Assembly (NCBI GenBank): GCA_958299035.1
Contig: CATQJL010000112.1
Coordinates: 42,598,833-42,662,832 of the forward strand
DNA from: Cylicocyclus nassatus
Lineage: Eukaryota; Nematoda; Chromadorea; Rhabditida; Strongylidae
Direction of reading: 5' to 3'
Length of the DNA: 64,000 nt
Part shown: positions 56,161 to 64,000 of the stretch, one piece after another
Layout of the letters: the number at the start of each line of letters is the position of its first letter
How positions within the stretch are numbered: position 1 is the stretch's first letter
Translations under genes and position numbers: made by a program
Notes under the pieces: generated by a model
What the model saw: only the letters and a program-made list of their open reading frames with translations
Told to the model about the DNA's origin: nothing
Databases searched by the model: none

Positions 56161-56863
56161 ACACTTTAACACATGGAAGGCAAATTTGATAGGCACTGAA
56201 GATATCCGCGGCCTCACACACTTTTAAATCCTTTTCAATTGAATAACTCTTCATGGAGCTTTGGTCCAATGAATCCATGCGAGAAACTTTACACATTTTA
56301 CTTTTTGTTACCCATCCAGTGGCCGTATCATCAAAGAACCCCGAGGGTCAATCTTGTCCTTAAGGGTAAGTTCTATCCTAGAAAGCATGAAACACGTATT
56401 CACGAAGCAAAGGTAGGCTTCACCTCAAGGGTTGAACGTGTTCTTGAGGGTAAATTACCCCGAAATCGATAAATACAGCCACAGATTAATCAAAAGATCC
56501 CATTAACAAAAACATGTAGTTTCTCTCCTGTTCGTCCGAATACTCAAGTATGACTTTTCTGAAGTATAAGCTGCGCCCTACAAGAATCATATACAGGGTC
56601 AAGCCTGGGGTGCACGCACATCTGAGGGTCGTGATCAGGAGTCCCGTTGTGGCGGTTCCGTGGCTTACTGAGTCAGACGACCTGCATGGGTGCAGTACTA
56701 GAATGCTGGCGAATGCAGGCGTGGCGAAGTAATGTTACAGACGTCTGGGGGACAAGATACTTATGTTACAGCAGGTCATGGTTATGGCATGGCCTTTACG
56801 GTTCTCAGGCAGGAGTAGTAAGATGCTTGAAAGGAAGGTGCCGACAAAGTCGGCACACCCGTC
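56161..56863. other. No recognisable gene or element
   Basis: Contains a GGTGCCGAC/GTCGGCAC hairpin at 56838-56855 and otherwise nothing. Confidence 0.4.
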
Positions 56864-57049
56864 CTAAACATGTTGCGGATGACAGCAAGTTTGACAGCTA
56901 GATGCGCGGATTTGCGTGCAAAAATGATGTTATATTTTTGTTATTTTCTTCTTGATAACATTTTTATCGAGCGTTAGTCAGCATCAGTTGCGTGTATCAC
57001 ATACAGTGCGGGACATACAATACCGCTCATAACTCGTCAAAAAAGTCGC

Positions 57050-57175
57050 CGGACTGCTGCGCACTCCGCCACACTCCGCCGCAGTGCGCGAGAGTGCGAC
57101 GCAGTCCGCTAGAGTGCGGCGGAGTGCGCCAGAGTGCGGCATAGTGTGCAACACTCCACTAGAGTCCGTCGGAAT
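57050..57175. repeat. GAGTGCGGC degenerate tandem repeat, left arm
   Basis: About eleven units of 10-12 bp around GAGTGCG(G/A)CG(G/C) or its complement. The unit is itself partly palindromic. It is mirrored at 60108-60235. Confidence 0.7.
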
Positions 57176-57262
57176 GATCGTCAATTTGGCCACATCTCGC
57201 TTCAGAATGGACGAATTCTGAATCCGAGGACACCGTTCGATTCAGCTCGGCGAGACGCATCA

Positions 57263-57538
57263 TCTTGTATATGAAGCTGAACGTCTGTTTGTCTGTTTGT
57301 CTGTACGTATGTTCCGAATAGAAAATTCCATTTCTGAACCGATCCGGACTAAACTTGGCACACATACACTTCGGGCCCCGGCGGGTGTCATAGGCTACTT
57401 TTCGTCATCGAGCGATATCGATTTTATCGATTTTTATCGATTTTTTGCAGAGTTTACCTACGGGGCCGAGAGTTGGCACAGGGGGTAAGTGAGCATTGGG
57501 ATTCCGAATACAATATTAGTTTGCAGAATTATCGATTA
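57263..57538 (+). mobile_element. Helitron 5' fragment, left arm
   Basis: Starts TCTTGTATATGAAGCTGAAC and continues with GTCTGTTTGTC, GATCCGGACTAAACTTGGCA and ATCGATTTTTATCGAT, as in the Helitrons at 22283 and 46255. It lacks the CTAG end. An inverted twin is at 59740-60014. Confidence 0.75.
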
Positions 57539-58869
57539 TTATTTTGGTTGAATTCAGTGTGCTGATAACAGTATTACCATTGATCTGTCGCTGATGACAC
57601 ATAGACAGTATACTACAGGAGTATGGTAGAGAGCCACTCTGATCGAATTTGTTCTAAGATCTGCGCAAGATCACAATACCGCCCACAGAATGTCAAAATT
57701 CCGTGGACTTCGCGGAATTCCGGGATTTTCGCCAGAGTGCGCGATAATCCGGGAAGTTCGCGACATTTCAGGATCCGCGAAACCATGCGAATCACGCAGA
57801 GTACGCAACGCCATAACTTCCTTCGAAATGAATATATTCCAAATCCAGAAGCAGCATTGTGTTCAGATCGTCGAGGCAAATATTTTGATATACGATATGC
57901 TCTCGATATTCCATTTCCAGTTTTTTCAAAATTTTTCTGTGGAGGTCCTTTCGCAAGGATGTAACGCAGCGTCTGTGTAACATAAAAGATTCCAGTAAGC
58001 ACTGTTCGATAGTACTGTCCTTGTAGGTTATCGTGCGTTCAAGAGTAGCTGCAGACTGTCTTCCAAAAGAGATAGAAGCGTTGGTGAATTTTGGAAAAAT
58101 GACGCGTTTCTACAATACGTTACGTTTCTACGAAATTCCACCGTGAGTGCTTGTATGACACTCGCATTGCGGATATTATGTTCGCTTCTCCCAATTACTC
58201 CACTGTATTGAATATGGTGCTTGCATGTGCTTCAGCAATTGAATATCAAAGCTGTTTTGTGGCTAGAGCTCAAACCACCAAATCTAACACAATAAGATTC
58301 ATTAAGAATGTGAAAAGATTTGAACATCGTGTTGTACAAGCACTCATGGTGGAATTTCAACGAAATATGTGATCTTTACATTATGGGCAAAATTCATGTG
58401 AACGTGTTTTCGTACTCTCGTAACTCGGCGAATTTTATAGACTGGAGCCTGAGTCATGCGCCATTCGATAGCACATCTCCTAGTAACTTTGACTAGAAAA
58501 GCAACCAGGCAGGTTTTTTGACAGATACGTGAGAGGCGGAGGCGAAGTTACGAGCTTTCGTAACTTCGCCTCCGTAATCCGTCGCAGTTATCTCACCATA
58601 TCTCTGCAAAAAGACCCTATACTTGACAGAGAACAGATTTTCATAAGCAGCGTGTTCAAAAACCTCCTCTATGAGCGGCGTTTCTTTACAATTCAAGATC
58701 ATCAACATTTTGACCAAAACCCACCGGCCAGCTTCAGAGCGTCAGACAAGAAGAAATGAAATCACCCGACATCTCGAAAAACTTGTTCATAAGGATTATC
58801 CGACCTGGTGATACAAAAATCAAATCCGCTTAGCAAGATAGCCTCGTATGAATTTGGGACAACGAGATT

Positions 58870-59160
58870 TTTTTTACGATTTACCAACCTTTCTACCTCC
58901 ATTGGAAAGATGCCTGTGACTACTTTTTAGCGCTACGTAATCTACAGAAAAATTGCTATCGAAAGATCCTTGCTGGAGTCTACAAGGGGCAACGTGCGTT
59001 GCTTTACACCTTCGCGAAAAGGCGTCTACAGAAAGATTTGAGAATATTGAAATCGGAATATCAAGGATATGCTGTATAAAAGACTTACCTTGATGAACTG
59101 AGCACAGAACTTTCTTCGGATTCAGAATATGTTCATTCCGAAGGAAGTTACGGCGAGTAG
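58870..59160 (+). repeat. Diverged tandem copy of arm sequence in the spacer
   Basis: The order ACCAACCTTTCTACCTCC, CTATCGAAAGATCCTTGCTG, TTACACCTTCGCGAAAAG and TTCATTCCGAAGGAAGTTAC repeats with about 70% identity by eye at 59190-59475. So a unit of about 280 bp was duplicated before the palindrome formed. Confidence 0.6.
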
Positions 59161-59739
59161 AATGTAGAAACGCGTCATTTTTCCAAAATTCACCAACGCT
59201 TCTATCTCTTTTGGAAGACAGTCTGCAGCTACTCTTGAACGCACGATAACCTACAAGGACAGTACTATCGAACAGTGCTTACTGGAATCTTTTATGTTAC
59301 ACAGACACTGCGTTACATCCTTGCGAAAGGACCTCCACAGAAAAATTTCGAAAAAACTGGAAATGGAATATCGAGAGCATATCGTATATCAAAATATTTG
59401 CCTCGACGATCTGAACACAATGCTGCTTCTGGATTTGGAATATATTCATTTCGAAGGAAGTTATGGCGTTGCGTACTCTGCGTGATTCGCATGGTTTCGC
59501 GGATCCTGAAATGTCGCGAACTTCCCGGATTATCGCGCACTCCGGCGAAAATCCCGGAATTCCGCGAAGTCCACGGAATTTTGACATTCTGTGGGCGGTA
59601 TTGTGATCTTGCGCAGATCTTAGAACAAATTCGATCAGAGTGGCTCTCTACCATACTCCTGTAGTATACTGTCTATGTGTCATCAGCGACAGATCAATGG
59701 TAATACTGTTATCAGCACACTGAATTCAACCAAAATAAT

Positions 59740-60014
59740 AATCGATAATTCTGCAAACTAATATTGTATTCGGAATCCCAATGCTCACTTACCCCCTGTG
59801 CCAACTCTCGGCCCCGTAGGTAAACTCTGCAAAAAATCGATAAAAATCGATAAAATCGATATCGCTCGATGACGAAAAGTAGCCTATGACACCCGCCGGG
59901 GCCCGAAGTGTATGTGTGCCAAGTTTAGTCCGGATCGGTTCAGAAATGGAATTTTCTATTCGGAACATACGTACAGACAAACAGACAAACAGACGTTCAG
60001 CTTCATATACAAGA
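59740..60014 (-). mobile_element. Helitron 5' fragment, right arm
   Basis: Inverted twin of 57263-57538, ending at the reverse of the TC terminus at 60013-60014. Confidence 0.75.
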
Positions 60015-60107
60015 TGATGCGTCTCGCCGAGCTGAATCGAACGGTGTCCTCGGATTCAGAATTTCGTCCATTCTGAAGCGAGATATGGCTAAATTGACGA
60101 TCATTTC

Positions 60108-60235
60108 GACGGAATCTAGTGCGCCAGAGTGTGGCACACTCTGCCGCACTCTGGCGCACTCCGCCGCACTCTAGCGGACTGCGTCGCACTCCGACGCACT
60201 GCGGCGGAGTGTGGCGGAGTGCGCCGCAGTCCGGC
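60108..60235. repeat. GAGTGCGGC degenerate tandem repeat, right arm
   Basis: Inverted counterpart of 57050-57175. Unit number and order differ slightly, showing local drift after palindrome formation. Confidence 0.7.
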
Positions 60236-60707
60236 GACTCTTTTGACGAATTATGAGCGATATTGTAATTAGAAAGACACTTGCAAAATCGTCGCAATTT
60301 GCGTCTTGTTGATAAATTTGTACGAAATTTGGCTGTATAGTGCGAGTGTTAGCCTAAGATGACTTCTCAAAACGGCTTCCAATCTCGCTGAGTTTGAACA
60401 GAGAAAAATAGAAAGATTCGAACAAGCCCTTACCGAAAGCTGGACACAATTATAGAGTCACATGGTCTTTTAATCATTATCGCATCCCCTGGCTCCAAAT
60501 ATTTTTATACAGTTACATAATAAAATGTAAAACATTTGCAACATTTGCGACCTGTCATCTTTTGCAAAGAGAAATGATCACTGCATTTTTTGCTTTAAAA
60601 GCGCCAAAAATGGATGTGCTTCAACAAACAGTTGGTTTGAGGAGTTTTCAAGCTCTTGTTTATTTCGGAGATAGTCATGGAATCCAGTGAGCCAATGAGA
60701 TGAGTCA

Positions 60708-61421
60708 ATAATCATGACTTATAATAACGGGCTAAGGGTTGTTTACGTCTTTTTGTGTGTCTGTGTGTCTGTCCGTTACGAAATTCGTAGAACATGTTCC
60801 AGCCAACCTCCTGAGCCCAAATTTTGCACGGCGCATGCTAGCAGCATGAAAGTCCAATTTACAAAAGCGCGATCAAATCCGTCGAGTGGATCCCTTGTAA
60901 ACTGCGCGTCAAATGGGTCCACTTGGCTTCTGATCAGCAAAATTTGGCCTGTAGCACCACTTTTTGCAATGTCATGGATGCTTGACAAGTTAGTGTGCAA
61001 GCAAAGGACCTTAGCTCAAGAAAGTAAACAAAACATTATTGCTTTACAAAAATGGCGCCAGAAATATTGGGTGTATAAATGTTCAATTTGCCATGATTTT
61101 ACTTGATCATTTGTGAAGATTTTTGCATAGAGATGTAGCCCACGGTGATTGTTGCCGTTATGGCGACTATCAGGCCAAAAAAGTCCAAATATCGATTCAA
61201 ATTCGCATTAATTCTTCTCGAAAAAGTTTCATCCACGCTAAAATACCGATCCCACACAAAAAAGCTCTAGAAATGAGTAGTTGTGTACAATCATTTGTGA
61301 TAGCCTGCATGGCGCGGTGAGTTTTAATGTCATTACTATGCGAAAATAAGTTAGGCATACAGAAAGTAGAGCCAGTGCGAGCCTCTGCAAAGCAGAGGTG
61401 ACGCACTGGTCCAGTGAATAA
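60708..61421. mobile_element. 714-bp insertion with 8-bp duplication
   Basis: ATGAGTCA occurs at 60700-60707 and 61422-61429, and the sequence between is absent from the related element A. The 3' end carries two hairpins (GCCTCTGCAAAGCAGAGG and CACTGGTCCAGTG). No clear terminal inverted repeat is seen. A 130-codon frame (60714-61106) has no recognised family. The 8-bp duplication suggests hAT, but the ends do not fit well. Confidence 0.6.
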
Positions 61422-62947
61422 ATGAGTCAAAGAGCGTTTTCGTAAATTCTGCTAATCGCTGATATGGAGGGACAGACTCTAGCCTCAACATAGGGTTGTC
61501 ACTCTTTCAAACCACAGAACTCACTTTTCAAGCAGTAGAAAATACTGTAATGTAGCCATTACGTTGGGCTGTACAGTGAACTCATGTGCATAGTTAGAAA
61601 AGAATGAAAGTTAGCATTACAGTTCAACCGCAGTCGTCGTCTACTGAATATTGAGTGAAGCACCCTACACAGTGATAGCCAACTCGGATTACGAGATAGA
61701 GCAGGAGAGCGCTCGAAACTTCAAAATCCCACAATTAGCTGATATCATTAAAATCTGGCATAAAACGGAGAGCAAAATAGTGGATTTGTAACTATGTCGA
61801 ATCTACTGTTCGCAGAAAATTCTCCGGGAAGTATTCTATGTCTAAATCGCGACTGCATCACTAAAGAAAATCTGAATTTGTAGCAAAGCTGCATCACTAT
61901 ATATGCAATGTAATAAGTCAAGTCTAGCACTTCACTGCAAACTGACAAAAGAAGCGTGTTTAGTCGAAGTGGCCTTTCCACATGTCACCTATATCACTTT
62001 GTAGAGCATTCAACGGTGACTCCTAATCCGTCTTCCTTATCTGCCAAGCGCTGTAAGCCGAGTTATGAGCATATTCAATGTCGAAAAATTAATGCGCAAC
62101 TGTGACATAATCGTCCAGAATTGCTCAGATGGTCAAGTGATGATTATCAAAGCACTGCATTCAATGAAGACCTTCTATTCAATAGCTTTACGCTCAGCAC
62201 TGCTCTAGCTGGCAGAAGAAAACATTATAACCATTAGTTTTGCATAGATTCTGCGTTCATGTTTTGCTCCAAAAAACACTCATAATTCGGCGTCTAGAAG
62301 GGCGTGGCAGATAATAACAGCATACCTGGATTCAGCGTTCGATGCTCTGCAAACTGGTATGAGACTCAAATGGAAAGGCCACTTCGACCAGACACGCTTC
62401 CCTTGTGAGTTTTGTGGTTCAGAAACGTGATAAGCCTATTTTGAGGGTGGAGTCTGTCCGTCCATATAGCAAGTACGCAAAGTTTACGAAAGCGTTCTTT
62501 GCCTTGTTTATCGAAAAGGCTCAGCAGATTCCATGACTATCATTCGAAATGAACAAAAGACTAACTTAAAAACTCAAATCAAATAAGCCATTTGTAGAAG
62601 CTCGTTCACTTTTGATGTTTTTGAAAGCAAAAAATGCAGTAATCATTTCTTAAAAAGAACGGCAGGTCGCAAATGTTGCAACTGTTTCACATTTTAATAT
62701 GTCGTAAAAAAAATTCAGAGCCAGGGATGCGGTAATGATCAAAAACGGTGTGGCACTATAAGTTTGTCCAGCTTTCGGCAAGGGCTTTTCTTTCTATTTT
62801 TCTTCGTTCAAACTTAACAAGATTTTAAGCCTTTTTGATGGCTTATGGTAGGCTAGCATGCGCATATACAGCAATGTTTCGAAATCATCAACAAGAACGA
62901 AAACTACGACGATTTGCAGAGTGTCTTTATAACTATGTCCAGCACTG
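61422..62947. other. Body and right arm of Tc1-like element B
   Basis: Matches the centre and right arm of element A (for example AGAGCGTTTTCGTAAATTCTG). No coding is seen. Confidence 0.6.
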
Positions 62948-63516
62948 TATAGAATTTAGATTTCCTTCATATGCCAAAAATCACTCGCTTCTAATGATAA
63001 GGCACGATTTCGAGCTGCCCGTCAGAAGGACGCTGCGCGCGGTAATCGCTTTGCCGCCCACGCCGCGTTCATATGTTGGGACCCACTAAACTCTCCGCCG
63101 TTAGGGACTCTGGGGGGAGGGGAAGGGGGCATATACATGACTAACTGCCATAAGTAATACCGAGCTAGGGCGGGTTGCATTGGCTGAAGTGTGCTGCGGC
63201 GTCGCTTCCAAAGAATCCGCGTCGATCGTACCTTCTGACCGCTCCCCACATTCCGACTCCACCCTGAGATCCTCACGTCAGGTTTGCCTGGATGCTGCCT
63301 TTAACGCATACAGTTTTGCCGCGGAAGCAGCCTTAGAAACAAGTAACAGTTTCTACGCATATGAAGAAGAGCTAAATCTCATATGATATACACGCAACTG
63401 ATGTTGACCAACGCTCGATACAGATGTTATGAAGAAGAAAATAGGAAAAATATCATTTTGCATGCACAATCCGCACATCCAGCTGTCGAACTTGCTGTCA
63501 TCCGCAACATGTTTAG

Positions 63517-64000
63517 AATGGCGATACGTCTGCAAGCAGATGAGAACGACGAAAATTGTTAGAAGTTGCAACGCTTATATCGGCAATATACAATACGCAA
63601 CCCAGACGTCCAAAAAGGTGTGCAGCAAAAGCGAGCAAATCTTGTGCCCCCCCCCCCATTTTCGAAAAGGTTACCACAGCGACAAAACCATATCTACACA
63701 ATCACAACTAGAAAACGATATTATTTTGGTGATTATTTTACGAGACACTCAGGAATACGAAATCGGCTTGATAGTGTTTGTTTTACACGGGACTGCATAA
63801 CCCTCCTGGTAGATCAGTGGTCTGCGCAAAGTCTGATCTCGTCTATTAAATTCCACGCCTAGAATGCAATGCCATTTGTACAGATGCGGCAGGGCCGCAG
63901 AGCGTACGCCCAAATTATCATTGGGCTAGCAAATAGGGAAAAGTCTGGGTCCACTGAAAAAGCATAGAAACTAAAATATGATGGTACTGACTGCCAGAAA
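63517..64000. other. No recognisable gene or element
   Basis: Contains a C-run of about 11 at 63646. Frames here are short and overlap on both strands. Confidence 0.4.

Larger units (their letters stand above)
57018..60265. mobile_element. 3.2-kb palindromic element
   Basis: CAATACCGCTCATAACTCGT at the left and its near-complement at the right (ACGAATTATGAGCGATATTG) are flanked by TA (57016-57017, 60266-60267). Arms of about 1.1 kb (57018-58113, 59164-60265) are almost identical, and the same frames appear on opposite strands. The outer arms contain GAGTGCGGC arrays and a truncated Helitron. The spacer (58114-59163) holds a diverged tandem copy of arm sequence. Confidence 0.88.
57004..62947. 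mobile_element. Tc1-like foldback element B with two insertions
   Basis: CAGTGCGGGACATA at the left (TA before it) and AACTATGTCCAGCACTG at the right (TA after it) are Tc1-type ends. Its arms (60268-60700 and about 62480-62947) match element A at 21758-31696. The 3.2-kb palindrome sits 14 bp inside the left end, and a 714-bp insertion is at 60708-61421. Without them it would be about 2 kb. Confidence 0.8.
56864..63516. mobile_element. Outer TIR element hosting a nest
   Basis: CTAAACATGTTGCGGATGAC at the left is mirrored at 63497-63516. Arms of about 135 bp (56864-57000, 63385-63516) share GACAGCTAGATGCGCGGAT- and GCATCAGTTGCGTGTAT-type blocks. Tc1-like element B is inserted next to the left arm. 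The remaining interior (62948-63384) is non-coding. Confidence 0.7.

Noticed and set aside
57613..58002. A 129-codon frame on one strand and its near-identical twin on the other at 59275-59664, as a conserved protein
   Set aside because: The two are copies in palindrome arms, so similarity reflects the inverted repeat, not coding constraint. No family is recognised.

Overview
This window looks like nuclear DNA of a nematode. The main evidence is three near-identical 22-nt spliced-leader (SL1-like) exons, each inside a recognisable SL RNA fold. Supporting evidence is a short-intron F-box gene with a TTTTCAG acceptor, and a transposon population dominated by Tc1/mariner foldbacks, Helitrons, hAT and Ty3/gypsy elements. 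No bacterial-style genes, rRNA, complete tRNA or CRISPR array is visible. Most long reading frames are chance frames inside repeats.

Layout. 0-9 kb: TIR and foldback elements (412-890, 1713-1920, 2370-3118, 3398-4000, 4811-6218, 7107-8774), then a possible 31-codon two-exon gene (8824-8964). 9.5-13.2 kb: a short and a long 'CTCAGA' element side by side, then a TTCGAATA-arm element carrying a third; both long copies contain an SL RNA gene. 14-21.4 kb: foldbacks, GC-rich relics, a mariner relic and a probable decayed multi-exon gene (17.6-18.4 kb). 21.76-31.70 kb: a Tc1-like foldback split by an 8.5 kb Ty3/gypsy-type LTR element, which itself carries a Helitron and a mariner-type palindrome. 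32.8-42.6 kb: a GCCGGCA-rich TIR element with a tRNA-like core, a Tc1-like element, two mariner-type elements and a 146-bp Mutator-like MITE with a 9-bp target duplication. 43.4-50.7 kb: a short CTCAGA element, two hAT-type elements with 8-bp duplications, a third SL RNA copy and a complete non-autonomous Helitron. 51.6-56.2 kb: a mariner-type element, a foldback inside a host intron, the 5' part of an F-box gene (minus strand), and a degenerate fourth SL copy. 56.86-63.52 kb: a nest at least three deep (TIR element > Tc1-like foldback > 3.2 kb palindrome, plus a separate 714-bp insertion).

The outstanding observation is a family of TIR DNA elements (ends CTCAGA..., variable 2-bp target duplications, six of six copies) whose long members (about 580 bp) carry complete SL RNA genes: SL exon, 5' splice site buried in a stem, a second stem, an Sm-type site, a 3' hairpin and a shared upstream block. 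One copy shows a compensatory A-U to G-C change in stem I. This would be a transposon that disperses trans-splicing donor genes. Genuine protein-coding content is sparse: an F-box fragment, one probable broken gene and one possible microprotein.
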